Assembly: GCA_942492825.1 (NCBI GenBank)
Contig: OW818635.1
Coordinates: forward strand, 496,001 to 560,000
Reading direction: 5' to 3'
Origin: GWE2-51-13 sp942492825
Lineage (GTDB): Bacteria > Bacillota_I > Bacilli_A > Erysipelotrichales > Erysipelotrichaceae
Length of the DNA: 64,000 nt
Positions 30,477 to 39,083 of this stretch are shown here, piece after piece (position 1 is the first letter of the stretch; each line of letters begins with the position of its first letter). The notes under the pieces are model-generated. The model ran no database searches. It saw nothing but the letters and a program-made list of their open reading frames with translations, and was not told the origin of the DNA. Made by a program: the position numbers and the translations under genes.

Positions 30477-32476
30477 TCTTCCTCCGTTTTGTCGGATTTC
30501 TTGACATAAGGGATGTTTTCGATATGTTTACAGGTCGGGAAGGTGCTACATCCATAGAAGAAACGACCGTACTTGCTTTTGCGTTTGACTAAGGGATTTC
30601 CGCATTCCGGACAAATCTTGTCGGTCAATTCGAACGCGGGTTTATCGGATTTGATCTTGGCGGTGTATTTACAGGTCGGATAAGTGCTGCAGGAGATGAA
30701 CTTGCCGAAACGACCGATTCGGTAAACCAATGGATTTCCGCAATCCGGACACGTTTCGCCGGTTTCTTCCGGTGCGATCTTCTCCATCGTATCGTTGGCT
30801 TTGTCAACCAAGGGAATGAAGTTATCGTAGAACGTCCGTAGAGCCAAGACGTTATCGCGTTTCCCATCAGCGATCTCATCGAGTTCGGTTTCCATTTCGG
30901 CGGTATAACCGACGTTGATGACGGTCGGAAAATGCTGTTCGAGTTGTTCGTCGGTCAAGATACCTTGCGAAGTGGGCACAAACATTTTGGTTTTCGAGGT
31001 CCCCTGCCGTTCCAATACCACATAAGCGCGTTGTTGAAGGGTATCGATGATGGAAGCATAGGTCGACGGACGTCCAATGCCTTTTTCTTCCATGGCTTTG
31101 ATCAAGCGTGCTTCGCTGTAACGCAGCGGCGGTTCGGTGAAGTGTTGCTTCCCTTCGACCGATTTGCTTTCAAGGACTTCTTCTTCGTTTAGGATCGGAA
31201 GCATCCGTTCTTTTGTCTGTTCGTATTCGCCATAGGCTTTTAAATACCCGTCAAAGCGTAAATGCGATCCGGTCGCCGCGAAATCAAGGCCGCTTTGCGT
31301 CAAGTTGACACTCACGACATCACTGACCGCCGGACTCATCAATGAGGCCAAGGCACGGGCATAAATTAGTTTATAGAGCTTATATTCATCCGCGGTGAGA
31401 TAATCTTTGACGCTGTCGGGGGTATACTCGATATGGGTCGGACGGATGGCTTCATGCGCGTCTTGCGAACTTTCTTCGTTCTTGACACGATAGAATCCTT
31501 GGTAGTCTTTCCCGAAGTTCGTTTCGATAAAATCTTTCGCACTTTCTCGAAATCCGGCGCTTAAGCGCGTCGAATCGGTACGCATGTAAGTGATCATCCC
31601 TTCTTGGCCATCTTTCAAAACGACGCCTTCATAGAGTTTCTGCGCGGTACGCATCGTCTTCTTCGCGCTGAAGTTCAGTTTGTTGGCGGCTTCTTGTTGA
31701 AGCGTCGAGGTGATGAACGGTAGTTTCGCGTCTTTGTTGCGAGTTTGCTTGCGGATCGATTTGATACGGTAACCATTGGTCAATCGAGCTAAAATCGTAT
31801 CAGTTTCGGCCTTATTGGTCAGTTTGGCTTTTTCACCATCGATCTTTTCCAAGACCGCATCGAACTCTTGTCCGTCTTTCTCGAAGACCGCATGGATCGT
31901 CCAATATTCTTCCGCGTTAAATGCGGCGATTTCTTTTTCGCGCTGGACGATCAGTTTTAACGCGACGGATTGGACCCGTCCCGCCGACTTGGATTTGATC
32001 TTATTGTAGAGGAGCTTGGAAAGTTTGAAGCCAATGATCCGATCCAAGATCCTTCGTGTTTCTTGGGAGCGGACCAGGTCCATATCGATCTGACGCGGAT
32101 GATGAAACGCTTCCAAGACCGCGTTCTTGGTTATTTCGTTGAATACGACCCGATTGGTTTTTAAGATATCCAAACCCAACTCATCGGCCAGATGCCATGA
32201 AATGGCTTCGCCTTCGCGGTCAGGGTCGGTCGCGAGATAGACTTCGTCGCTTTTTTTGGCTTTTTGTTTCAGTTGCTTGACCACGTCGGTCTTTTCTTTA
32301 TTAATGGTATAAGTGGCTTTGAAGTCCTTCTCCACATCCACGCCTAACCCGCCTTTTCCGCGTGTGGAAAGATCGCGGATGTGCCCGATGGAAGAAACGA
32401 CTTCATAGTCGGTTCCCAAGTATTTTTCGATCGTTTTTGATTTGGATGGTGATTCGACGATCACAAGTTTTTTCAT
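30473..32476 (-). CDS. topA: DNA topoisomerase I
   Basis: A 667-residue type IA enzyme that relaxes negative supercoils. The Toprim domain begins M-K-K-L-V-I-V-E-S-P-S-K with D-P-D-R-E-G-E as the metal site; the catalytic Tyr is in G-M-I-T-Y-M-R-T-D-S-T. The C-terminus has two four-cysteine zinc fingers (C-P-D-C-G ... C-S-T-Y-P-T-C and C-P-E-C-G ... C-S-T-F-P-T-C). The dprA-topA-trmFO-xerC order is the Bacillus one. There is a GAGGAGC site before the ATG and a 68-base gap from dprA. Confidence 0.98.
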   Translation of the reverse strand: MKKLVIVESPSKSKTIEKYLGTDYEVVSSIGHIRDLSTRGKGGLGVDVEKDFKATYTINKEKTDVVKQLKQKAKKSDEVYLATDPDREGEAISWHLADELGLDILKTNRVVFNEITKNAVLEAFHHPRQIDMDLVRSQETRRILDRIIGFKLSKLLYNKIKSKSAGRVQSVALKLIVQREKEIAAFNAEEYWTIHAVFEKDGQEFDAVLEKIDGEKAKLTNKAETDTILARLTNGYRIKSIRKQTRNKDAKLPFITSTLQQEAANKLNFSAKKTMRTAQKLYEGVVLKDGQEGMITYMRTDSTRLSAGFRESAKDFIETNFGKDYQGFYRVKNEESSQDAHEAIRPTHIEYTPDSVKDYLTADEYKLYKLIYARALASLMSPAVSDVVSVNLTQSGLDFAATGSHLRFDGYLKAYGEYEQTKERMLPILNEEEVLESKSVEGKQHFTEPPLRYSEARLIKAMEEKGIGRPSTYASIIDTLQQRAYVVLERQGTSKTKMFVPTSQGILTDEQLEQHFPTVINVGYTAEMETELDEIADGKRDNVLALRTFYDNFIPLVDKANDTMEKIAPEETGETCPDCGNPLVYRIGRFGKFISCSTYPTCKYTAKIKSDKPAFELTDKICPECGNPLVKRKSKYGRFFYGCSTFPTCKHIENIPYVKKSDKTEEE

Positions 32477-32544
32477 GCGTGCTCCTCTTTTACTGTCGGG
32501 TTATAGTTTGAAACAGAAAAAAGCCTTTGTCAACCGTTATTCTT

Positions 32545-33276
32545 TTATATGATGTCCAAATCGAGAAGGTTTGTCAATATCGTGGCTCCTTGTTGGATGA
32601 GGAGGTTGCACCCCGATCCTTCAATACTATCAAAGGGATATGGGACAACATATACCTCCCTGCCCAGTTCCAAGGCTTCTTTCACCGTCAACATTGTTCC
32701 GCTTTTACACTTGGCTTGCGTGACCACCAAGCCTTGGCTCGCACAGGCGATCAAGCGGTTGCGATACGGAAAATGATGTTTCAAGGGTCGAGTTTGTCCG
32801 GGGTATTCCGAAAGAATTAAACCGTTCTTCTTGATTTGGTTATAGAGGTCGAGGTTGGATGCCGGATAGGGCATATCAATTCCGCTGCCCAATACCGCGA
32901 TCGTTCCGGTCGATAAAGACGCATGATGCGCGCATGCATCGATGCCACGTGCCATTCCACTGATAATGACGTATTTTTGAGCCAACGCACTCACGATTCG
33001 ACTTGTTATATTCATAGCTTCAAGACTCGCATCGCGACTCCCGACAACCCCCAAACTTGGACGTTTCAGTAGATCTAAATCACCGTGATAATAAATGACG
33101 AAAGGTGGATGTCTCAAACCGCGAAACAAGATCGGATAATCTTCATCCAACAGACATACGCATTGGGGAAGAAATGAAGGAATCTTGATCGATTCATTGC
33201 TTTTTATCGCGCGTGCGATCCGGTACGGATCCCCTTCATATTTCAGACTATAAGCGATCAAAGTGTTGCGGTCCAT
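32545..33276 (-). CDS. dprA: DNA-protecting protein DprA, minimal form
   Basis: A 243-residue protein with the Rossmann-type DprA core: V-V-G-S-R-D-A-S, I-S-G-M-A-R-G-I-D-A-C-A-H, A-V-L-G-S-G-I-D, P-Y-R-N-R-L-I-A and S-G-T-M-L-T. DprA loads RecA onto incoming single-stranded DNA during transformation. The N-terminal part before the core is short and there is no C-terminal winged helix, so this is near the smallest size for the family, as in some Erysipelotrichia and Mollicutes relatives. GGGAGGA precedes the ATG. Confidence 0.93.
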   Translation of the reverse strand: MDRNTLIAYSLKYEGDPYRIARAIKSNESIKIPSFLPQCVCLLDEDYPILFRGLRHPPFVIYYHGDLDLLKRPSLGVVGSRDASLEAMNITSRIVSALAQKYVIISGMARGIDACAHHASLSTGTIAVLGSGIDMPYPASNLDLYNQIKKNGLILSEYPGQTRPLKHHFPYRNRLIACASQGLVVTQAKCKSGTMLTVKEALELGREVYVVPYPFDSIEGSGCNLLIQQGATILTNLLDLDII

Positions 33277-33310
33277 GAAGTTCCTCCCCTTTCTTGTATG
33301 AGCGAAAATG

Positions 33311-33336
33311 AAAAATCCGTCAAAAGAGACGGATTT
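33311..33336 (-). terminator. Terminator after rnhB
   Basis: Minus strand AAATCCGTC-TCTTTT-GACGGATTT then TT. The rnhB stop codon TGA overlaps the descending arm. Confidence 0.8.
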
Positions 33337-33925
33337 GGTTTAAATTTCGTATCGGGGCATAACTTTGGCGATGAATCGATAAGATACCATACGTTTCGAT
33401 CGCTTCGATGTGTTGACGGGTCGGATAGCCTTTGTGTTTCGCAAAGCCATGGTTCGGATAAATGCGATCATATTGGTCCATCAATTGGTCGCGGGTAACT
33501 TTAGCGACGATACTGGCGGCGGCGATCGAAATGCTGAGCGCATCGCCATGGATAAGGTCGATAATCGCTTTGCCTTCGATTTTGAAAGGCATTGCATCAG
33601 TAAGAATCATGTCGGTCGGCGCATCGATGGCTAACGTCATCATCGCGTTCTTGGTGGCTTGGTAGATGTTATCGCGATCGATTACGGATTCGCTGACGCT
33701 GATTACGCCGACATAGATCGCATCTCTTAGAATATCTTCGAAACAAGCCAAGCGACGTTTCTCACTCAGTTGTTTGGAATCGTTGATTAAAGGATGCGAA
33801 TAATCGATCGGCAAGATTACGCAAGCGACCACGCAGGGTCCGGCTAAGGGACCACGCCCTGCTTCGTCGATGCCCGCGATTAAGTTCGATGCGTGCCAAC
33901 GTTCTCTCTCAAACGGATGGATCAT
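33320..33925 (-). CDS. rnhB: Ribonuclease HII
   Basis: A 201-residue enzyme that removes ribonucleotides and RNA primers from DNA. Acidic catalytic residues are in G-I-D-E-A-G-R-G-P-L-A-G (Asp and Glu) and L-T-D-A-M-P; the G-R-G substrate motif and the H-K-G-Y-P-T C-terminal motif are present. The start overlaps the rbgA stop by 4 bases. The gene pair rbgA-rnhB is conserved in Bacillus. Confidence 0.96.
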   Translation of the reverse strand: MIHPFERERWHASNLIAGIDEAGRGPLAGPCVVACVILPIDYSHPLINDSKQLSEKRRLACFEDILRDAIYVGVISVSESVIDRDNIYQATKNAMMTLAIDAPTDMILTDAMPFKIEGKAIIDLIHGDALSISIAAASIVAKVTRDQLMDQYDRIYPNHGFAKHKGYPTRQHIEAIETYGILSIHRQSYAPIRNLNQIRLF

Positions 33926-34761
33926 GGGGCACGTTCGACCGTGATCGGTCCGAATTCATCGTGACGCATCTCACGAACCAAAGTCGACATCGAACGATGT
34001 AGATCCGGCGCGTTGTTTTTAAGATAGGATCGTTGATTGGCTAATGCGGTGAAAAATACGACCGGGTCTTCCGACAGTTCGATCGAATAGCGTTTCAGTA
34101 AGCGTTGCGGGTAATAAGATTTTAGAAAAGAATAGGCCTCAAACGCAACTTCTTCTAAAGGTAAAACATCATCTTTGATCGCACCGGTCAGTGCCAAATG
34201 CATCGCGACCGACTTGTCGTCAAACTTCGGCCAAAGCACGCCCGGTGTATCCAACAAATCCAGATCCGGATGGACGGAAGCCCATTTCAAGGCCATCGTC
34301 ACACCGGGTCGATCGGCGGTCACCATGACTTTCTTCTTTCCGAGTTGGTTGATCAAGGTCGATTTCCCGACGTTAGGAATTCCCAGAACCATCGCGCGGA
34401 TCTTACGTGGGCGGATGCCTTTGGAGATCCATCGATCGAACTTGGGTTTCATGACCGTTTTACACCCGTCGACGACTTTATTGCGGACATCGTCATGGAA
34501 AAGGTCCAACGCCAATACGGACGTATTCGCGTCGCTTAAAACATCGATCCACGCTTTGGTTTGCTCGGGATCGGCTTTATCGCGTTTGGTTAATAATATC
34601 AACCGTGGTTTACTTTGGGTCAGGGACTGTAACAGCGGGTTTTGCGAGGAATTGGGAATGCGGCTATCCCGACATTCGATGATCATGTCCACCATTTTCA
34701 GGCGTTCTTCGATCTCGCGTTTCGCCCGCGTCATATGTCCGGGGAACCATTGGATGGTCAT
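33922..34761 (-). CDS. rbgA: Ribosome biogenesis GTPase RbgA (YlqF)
   Basis: A 279-residue circularly permuted GTPase required for late 50S assembly in Firmicutes. The order of motifs is permuted: G4 T-K-R-D comes first (about 59-62), then G1 G-I-P-N-V-G-K-S-T-L and G3 D-T-P-G-V. The start M-T-I-Q-W-F-P-G-H-M-T-R-A is characteristic. A C-terminal RNA-binding helical domain follows. Gap to lepB is 10 bases. Confidence 0.97.
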   Translation of the reverse strand: MTIQWFPGHMTRAKREIEERLKMVDMIIECRDSRIPNSSQNPLLQSLTQSKPRLILLTKRDKADPEQTKAWIDVLSDANTSVLALDLFHDDVRNKVVDGCKTVMKPKFDRWISKGIRPRKIRAMVLGIPNVGKSTLINQLGKKKVMVTADRPGVTMALKWASVHPDLDLLDTPGVLWPKFDDKSVAMHLALTGAIKDDVLPLEEVAFEAYSFLKSYYPQRLLKRYSIELSEDPVVFFTALANQRSYLKNNAPDLHRSMSTLVREMRHDEFGPITVERAP

Positions 34762-34771
34762 CTTCGGCCTC

Positions 34772-35377
34772 CTATTTCGTTACGATACGGATACGGTCTA
34801 AGGGATACAAAATCAAGGCGCTCTTCGATACGATCTTATTGATGGGAAAGGTTCCGAAGCGACGTGAATCGCTGGAGTTGGGACGATTGTCCCCCATAAG
34901 CCAGACTTCCCCTTCGGGGACCGTCAACGGTCCGAAGGAAGAAGTGAAATTCTGACCAGTTTGTGTTTTCATTAATGCGACGTAGTCTTCATTTAGAAAC
35001 GATTGTGATACGGGTTTGTAATCGATATACAGGATATCGTCTTTCACTTCGACCGTTTCGCCGGGCAAAGCGATGACCCTTTTAACCAGATATTCTTTCA
35101 GTTGATCGACATAGACGATGACGACGTCAAAGCGATCGACCCCCATGAGTTTATAGGTCAACACATCCGAAAAACCGAGTTCCTTGTCGACCAAGGTCGG
35201 GTACATCGAGGATCCGTTGACACGGATCGGTTTGGCGATCAATGTCGTGAAAAGGACGACGAAAACGATACTGAAGAGTAACGATTTACCGAAATCCTTC
35301 ATTCCGAACTTTTCTTCGGGTTTGACCGGTAGTTTATTTTCTTGGTTTTGCGATTGGGTGGTTTCTTGATTTTCCAT
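34772..35377 (-). CDS. lepB: Signal peptidase I
   Basis: A 201-residue membrane protease that removes signal peptides from exported proteins. A polar, Gln-rich N-terminus precedes one membrane helix (about 31-50). The catalytic Ser is in N-G-S-S-M-Y-P-T and the Lys in L-V-K-R-V-I-A-L-P-G; the family box G-D-N-R-P-N-S-S-D-S-R follows. It would process the glucosaminidase and cohesin proteins encoded elsewhere in the window. It is separated from rplS by a terminator. Confidence 0.96.
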   Translation of the reverse strand: MENQETTQSQNQENKLPVKPEEKFGMKDFGKSLLFSIVFVVLFTTLIAKPIRVNGSSMYPTLVDKELGFSDVLTYKLMGVDRFDVVIVYVDQLKEYLVKRVIALPGETVEVKDDILYIDYKPVSQSFLNEDYVALMKTQTGQNFTSSFGPLTVPEGEVWLMGDNRPNSSDSRRFGTFPINKIVSKSALILYPLDRIRIVTK

Positions 35378-35397
35378 AATTACCCCCTAAATAGGAT

Positions 35398-35419
35398 AAA
35401 AGCCGGTTGCCCGGCTTTT
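35398..35419 (-). terminator. Terminator between rplS and lepB
   Basis: Minus strand AAAAGCCGG-GCAA-CCGGCTTTT. Perfect nine-base stem ending in TTTT, starting 2 bases after the rplS stop. Confidence 0.87.
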
Positions 35420-35421
35420 AA

Positions 35422-35778
35422 CTAACGGATTTCGACGAGGCGCGAAGCCTTACCGGAACGGCCGCGCAGGTAGAACAGTTTGCTTCTGCGAACCTTACCA
35501 CGACGGACGACGGTGATCGTTTGGATGATCGGCGAATGCAACGGGAAGATCCGTTCCACTCCGATTTGGGAAGACATTTTGCGGACGATGATCGTTTCCG
35601 CGACGCCTCCGCCCTGACGGGCGATGACGACCCCTTCGAACGCCTGGATCCTGGACTTTTCGCCTTCTTTGATGAGGACGTCGATCCGTACCGTGTAACC
35701 GGGACGGATGTCCGGGAGATCGTTACGAAGCTGGGACTTGGTGATTTGATCCACTAAGTTCAATTTCATGTATTTCAC
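35422..35778 (-). CDS. rplS: Ribosomal protein L19
   Basis: A 118-residue 50S protein at the subunit interface. It has the family signature R-P-G-Y-T-V-R-I-D and G-V-V-I-A-R-Q-G-G-G and ends G-K-A-S-R-L-V-E-I-R. AAGGAGC precedes the ATG. It has its own likely promoter and leader and its own terminator, so it can be expressed apart from trmD and lepB. Confidence 0.97.
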   Translation of the reverse strand: MKYMKLNLVDQITKSQLRNDLPDIRPGYTVRIDVLIKEGEKSRIQAFEGVVIARQGGGVAETIIVRKMSSQIGVERIFPLHSPIIQTITVVRRGKVRRSKLFYLRGRSGKASRLVEIR

Positions 35779-35843
35779 GCTCCTTGTTTCTCACGGCTCT
35801 TATCCTCAAGGGAAAGCGGAACCGCATAGCCTAAGCTTTGCCA
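35779..35843 (-). ncRNA. rplS 5' leader, candidate L19 leader
   Basis: About 65 bases of leader between the predicted start site and the rplS ATG with a GCGG-TT-CCGC hairpin. L19 leaders are known in Firmicutes; the identity here is inferred from position and the hairpin, not from a full consensus match. Confidence 0.4.
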
Positions 35844-35849
35844 TAGGCT

Positions 35850-35878
35850 TATATAATATACAATATCCTTCGATACAA
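35850..35878 (-). promoter_or_regulatory. Candidate internal promoter for rplS
   Basis: Minus strand TTGTAT (35873-35878), 17 bases, TATATA (35850-35855), right after the trmD stop. AT-rich sequence makes chance matches possible. Confidence 0.5.
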
Positions 35879-35879
35879 A

Positions 35880-36614
35880 TCAATCTTTTTCGACTTCTTC
35901 CTTCAGAACTTCGCCCAAAAGTACGGCCTCTTCTTTGGTGAGCTTACGCTTATAGAAGAGATCGGGACGAACTTTCCAGGTTTTACGTAGGGATTCTTTC
36001 AAACGCCACTTACGGACGTTATCATGATGCCCCGATAACAGGATGTCGGGGATCGCTTCTCCTTCGTACACCGCAGGACGGGTGTATTGGGGATACTCAA
36101 GCAAATCGTTTTCGAAGGATTCGTCAAGATGCGAGGCTTCGGTGATCACACCGTCGCACAGACGTACGATGGCATCGCTCATGACCATGGCGGCCAATTC
36201 CCCGCCCGTCAGCACGTAATCGCCGATCGACATCTCTTCATCTACCATCGATAAAATGCGTTCGTCAAAGCCTTCGTAATGTCCGCAAATCAAGATGATA
36301 TGAGACGATGTGCTTTGGATCCGACGTGCGACCCGTTGGGTAAACCGATTGCCGGCCGGACTGGTCAAGATGACATAACTGTCCGGGGTACGAACACTCG
36401 CCAACGCATCCGCGACCGGCTGCACCATCAATACCAAGCCATGCCCGCCCCCGAAAGGATAATCATCCACGCGGGTATGCTTGTTTTTGGTGAAGGCGCG
36501 CATGTCGATCGTTTCGATTTCGACTAACTCTTTTAAGCGTGCTTTCTTGATGATCGAAGTGTTGAGAAACCCATCGAACATTTCCGGAAACAAGGTCAAG
36601 ATCGTGATTTTCAT
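35880..36614 (-). CDS. trmD: tRNA (guanine-37-N1) methyltransferase
   Basis: A 244-residue SPOUT-family enzyme making m1G37 next to the anticodon, which prevents +1 frameshifting. The trefoil-knot SAM site includes Y-V-I-L-T-S-P-A-G and S-I-G-D-Y-V-L-T-G-G-E-L-A, and the catalytic region H-L-D-E-S-F is present. ATGA overlap with rimM. Confidence 0.97.
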   Translation of the reverse strand: MKITILTLFPEMFDGFLNTSIIKKARLKELVEIETIDMRAFTKNKHTRVDDYPFGGGHGLVLMVQPVADALASVRTPDSYVILTSPAGNRFTQRVARRIQSTSSHIILICGHYEGFDERILSMVDEEMSIGDYVLTGGELAAMVMSDAIVRLCDGVITEASHLDESFENDLLEYPQYTRPAVYEGEAIPDILLSGHHDNVRKWRLKESLRKTWKVRPDLFYKRKLTKEEAVLLGEVLKEEVEKD

Positions 36615-37114
36615 CGCATCCCCTCCAACAAAACAACGGTGATCGTCTTACTCGTCAAGTCGACGCCTTGGATGAATGCCGGCACAAACGGGACCAAGAT
36701 ATCCTTGTCTTCCGTTTTGATACGTAATACATCATTGGCATATGTCGGCATCACTTCGCTGACGACACCGATTTTTTGTCCATCATTATCAACTACCGTC
36801 AGATTGATCAATTGAAACGGATAATAACCCTTTTCTTTCGCCAAGTCCTTTTCGCTGAGTTCGATAAACAATTCGGCACCGACCAACGGCTCGACGGAGG
36901 ATAAATCATTGTATCCGTCAAACATGATTAAGGCATGACCTTGGTGGAAACGCGTCGAAACCACGGTGAGGATCGTTCTTTCTCCGTTGACTTCGACGAT
37001 GAGTTTGCGTTTGGACTTGAAGCGCTTCTCGGGTTGGTCGGTATGAAGTTTGATTTTCACTTCACCCTTGATCCCGAAACCGCGCACGATGGTCCCGATT
37101 TTCAGTTTTTCCAT
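36611..37114 (-). CDS. rimM: Ribosome maturation factor RimM
   Basis: A 167-residue 30S assembly factor that binds S19. N-terminal RimM barrel (G-T-I-V-R-G-F-G-I-K-G-E-V-K-I) and C-terminal PRC barrel (G-V-V-S-E-V-M-P-T, D-I-L-V-P-F-V) are visible. GAGGAAAC precedes the ATG. A strong hairpin terminator separates it from the KH gene. Confidence 0.96.
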   Translation of the reverse strand: MEKLKIGTIVRGFGIKGEVKIKLHTDQPEKRFKSKRKLIVEVNGERTILTVVSTRFHQGHALIMFDGYNDLSSVEPLVGAELFIELSEKDLAKEKGYYPFQLINLTVVDNDGQKIGVVSEVMPTYANDVLRIKTEDKDILVPFVPAFIQGVDLTSKTITVVLLEGMR

Positions 37115-37122
37115 GTTTCCTC

Positions 37123-37146
37123 AAAAAAAGGATGCGATCGCATCCT
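37123..37146 (-). terminator. Intra-operon terminator between khpA and rimM
   Basis: Minus strand AGGATGCGATCGCATCCT, a perfect 18-base palindrome, followed by a further T-run of six. The khpA stop codon TAG overlaps its first bases. Confidence 0.85.
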
Positions 37147-37393
37147 AATACGATTCGAATTTGATTGAGATGCGCCGATTTTCCAAACGGGAAGCGACGC
37201 TCATCATATTGCGAAGCGCCGATGCCATTTGGCCTTGACGGCCGATCAAGCGTGCGATATCTTCGCTTTTGGCATACACGTAAAGCAAGATTTCCTTGTC
37301 GTCCAGACTTTGCATCGTTTTGACGCTCAGACTGGCTTTGTCGTCGACCATGGGTTCCACCAAGGTGTACAGCGCTTGTTCCATCGAAACCAT
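37145..37393 (-). CDS. khpA: KH-domain RNA-binding protein KhpA (YlqC)
   Basis: An 82-residue single KH domain with the G-x-x-G loop as I-G-R-Q-G-Q at about 56-61. KhpA proteins pair with KhpB/Jag and affect cell size and RNA levels in Gram-positives. It follows rpsP by one base and shares its promoter; no good ribosome binding site is seen, so coupling to rpsP is likely. A second in-frame ATG three codons on is possible. Confidence 0.92.
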   Translation of the reverse strand: MVSMEQALYTLVEPMVDDKASLSVKTMQSLDDKEILLYVYAKSEDIARLIGRQGQMASALRNMMSVASRLENRRISIKFESY

Positions 37394-37394
37394 G

Positions 37395-37664
37395 TTACTT
37401 GTTTCTTTCTTCGTGGAACGCCTTCATGACACCGGCTTGGGAAAGCAGGTTACGGACGGTATCGGACGGTTGCGCGCCGTTACGGAGCCATTTCAACGCG
37501 GCTTCGGAATCGACTTTGATTTCCGCCGGAGTGGAAGTCGGGTTGTAGTAGCCGATGGATTCGATGAAACGTCCGTCACGGGGAGAACGCGAATCAGCGG
37601 CGACGATACGATAGAACGGATCCTTCTTGGCACCCATTCTTTTTAAACGAAGTTTTACTGCCAT
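37395..37664 (-). CDS. rpsP: Ribosomal protein S16
   Basis: An 89-residue 30S protein with M-A-V-K-L-R-L-K-R-M-G-A-K-K and the R-I-V-A-A-D-S-R-S-P-R-D-G-R signature. The ATG at 37662-37664 follows AAGGAGGTG; a longer in-frame start would be upstream of this site and within the promoter. First gene behind a strong promoter. Confidence 0.97.
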   Translation of the reverse strand: MAVKLRLKRMGAKKDPFYRIVAADSRSPRDGRFIESIGYYNPTSTPAEIKVDSEAALKWLRNGAQPSDTVRNLLSQAGVMKAFHEERNK

Positions 37665-37693
37665 AAATACACCTCCTTGGTTGTTACTGGCTA

Positions 37694-37721
37694 AGTATAA
37701 CACATTTGAAACCACTGTCAA
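37694..37721 (-). promoter_or_regulatory. Promoter of rpsP-khpA
   Basis: Minus strand -35 TTGACA (37716-37721), 16-base spacer, -10 TATACT (37694-37699). Confidence 0.85.
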
Positions 37722-37746
37722 GGGATAAACCTGTACAGTAGTATAA

Positions 37747-39072
37747 TTAATTTCCCATCCCTGTCTTCTTCGCCATCCGTGTCATCAAACGCATTTGTTC
37801 TTTCGTTTTCTCAAACTGTGCGATCAATCGACTAACATCGGTAACGGTTGTGCCGCTGCCGGTCGCAATGCGTGCTTTGCGTGAGGCGCGAAGTATATTG
37901 GGATTTTCCCGTTCTTCGCGGGTCATACTGTAAATGATAGCTTTGCTTTTCTTCATCTGCGCTTCGGTGTCTTCGTCGTTGAACTGATTGGCCAACTGGT
38001 TGATGCCCGGGATCATTTTCATCAGGTTCTTGAGGGAACCCATTTTGCTTAACTGGTTGAATTGGTCCAACATATCGTCGAAGGTGAACTGACCGTTCAT
38101 CATACGTTCCATACTGCGTTGGCTGGCTTCGATGTCCAGTTTTTCTTCGGCTTTTTCGACCAATGTGAGAAGATCGCCCATGCCAAGCAAACGATTGGCC
38201 ATACGGTCGGGATAAAACAGGTCGCAATCTTCGATCTTTTCACCGGTACCGACGAATTTGACGGGAACTTGGGTGATCGAACGCGCGGATAACACGGCAC
38301 CCCCGCGGGCATCACCGTCGAACTTGGTGACCGCTAAACCTGTGATGGAGAGACGTTGATGGAACGAAGTGGCAACGTTGAGGATGTCTTGTCCGGTCAT
38401 GGCGTCGACGGTCAAGAGGATTTCATCCGGTTTGACCAAACGTTGGATGTCGGAAAGTTGTTCCATCATCGCTTCGTCGATGTGCAAGCGTCCGGCGGTG
38501 TCGATGATAACGGTATCGGCGCCTTGTTGCTTGGCGAAGGCCATCCCGTTTTTAACGACCGTCAAGGCGTCTTTACTTCCTTTTTCGGAATAGACAGGAA
38601 TATTGATGGACTTACCGAGGATTTCCAATTGTTCGATCGCGGCGGGACGGATCAGGTCAGCTGCGATAAGAACCGGTTTACGATTTTGTTTCTTGGCGGC
38701 TAGATTGGCTAATTTGGCCGCTGTCGTGGTTTTCCCCGTTCCTTGCAAGCCCACCATCATCATGACGACGGTCTTCCCTTGCGGATAGGCGATTTCGGTT
38801 TGACTTGCGCCCAAAAGATCGACCAATTGGTCGTAGATGATCTTGACCAAAGTTTCTTGGGGATTCATCGAGGTCAATACTTTTTGTCCAAGCGCTTTTT
38901 CCTTGATTTGTTCGAGGAACGTCTTGACGACGGATACGTTGACATCGGCTTCCAAAAGCGCAAGTCGCACTTCTTTCAGCAGATCCTCCATGTTTTTATC
39001 GGTTAACTTATCGTTTTTCGTGATGTGTCGAAACGCTTGCGTAAAGCGTTCGGTCAAGGCGTCAAAGGCCAT
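37747..39072 (-). CDS. ffh: Signal recognition particle protein Ffh (SRP54)
   Basis: A 441-residue GTPase that binds signal sequences and 4.5S/6S RNA. NG domain: G1 G-L-Q-G-T-G-K-T-T-T-A, D-T-A-G-R-L-H and T-K-F-D-G-D-A-R-G-G. The C-terminal M domain is Met-rich (M-E-R-M-M-N-G and M-R-L-M-T-R-M) with the RNA-binding R-x-R-I-A-x-G-S-G. AGGAGG precedes the ATG. Its regulator ylxM is not adjacent, unlike in Bacillus. Confidence 0.98.
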   Translation of the reverse strand: MAFDALTERFTQAFRHITKNDKLTDKNMEDLLKEVRLALLEADVNVSVVKTFLEQIKEKALGQKVLTSMNPQETLVKIIYDQLVDLLGASQTEIAYPQGKTVVMMMVGLQGTGKTTTAAKLANLAAKKQNRKPVLIAADLIRPAAIEQLEILGKSINIPVYSEKGSKDALTVVKNGMAFAKQQGADTVIIDTAGRLHIDEAMMEQLSDIQRLVKPDEILLTVDAMTGQDILNVATSFHQRLSITGLAVTKFDGDARGGAVLSARSITQVPVKFVGTGEKIEDCDLFYPDRMANRLLGMGDLLTLVEKAEEKLDIEASQRSMERMMNGQFTFDDMLDQFNQLSKMGSLKNLMKMIPGINQLANQFNDEDTEAQMKKSKAIIYSMTREERENPNILRASRKARIATGSGTTVTDVSRLIAQFEKTKEQMRLMTRMAKKTGMGN

Positions 39073-39083
39073 GGGAATTCCTC

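Noticed and set aside
32476..32545. Promoter for topA with TTGACA on the minus strand
   Set aside because: The TTGACA lies 22 bases from the nearest good -10 (TATAAC), too far for a sigma-A promoter, and the hexamer at 17 bases is poor.
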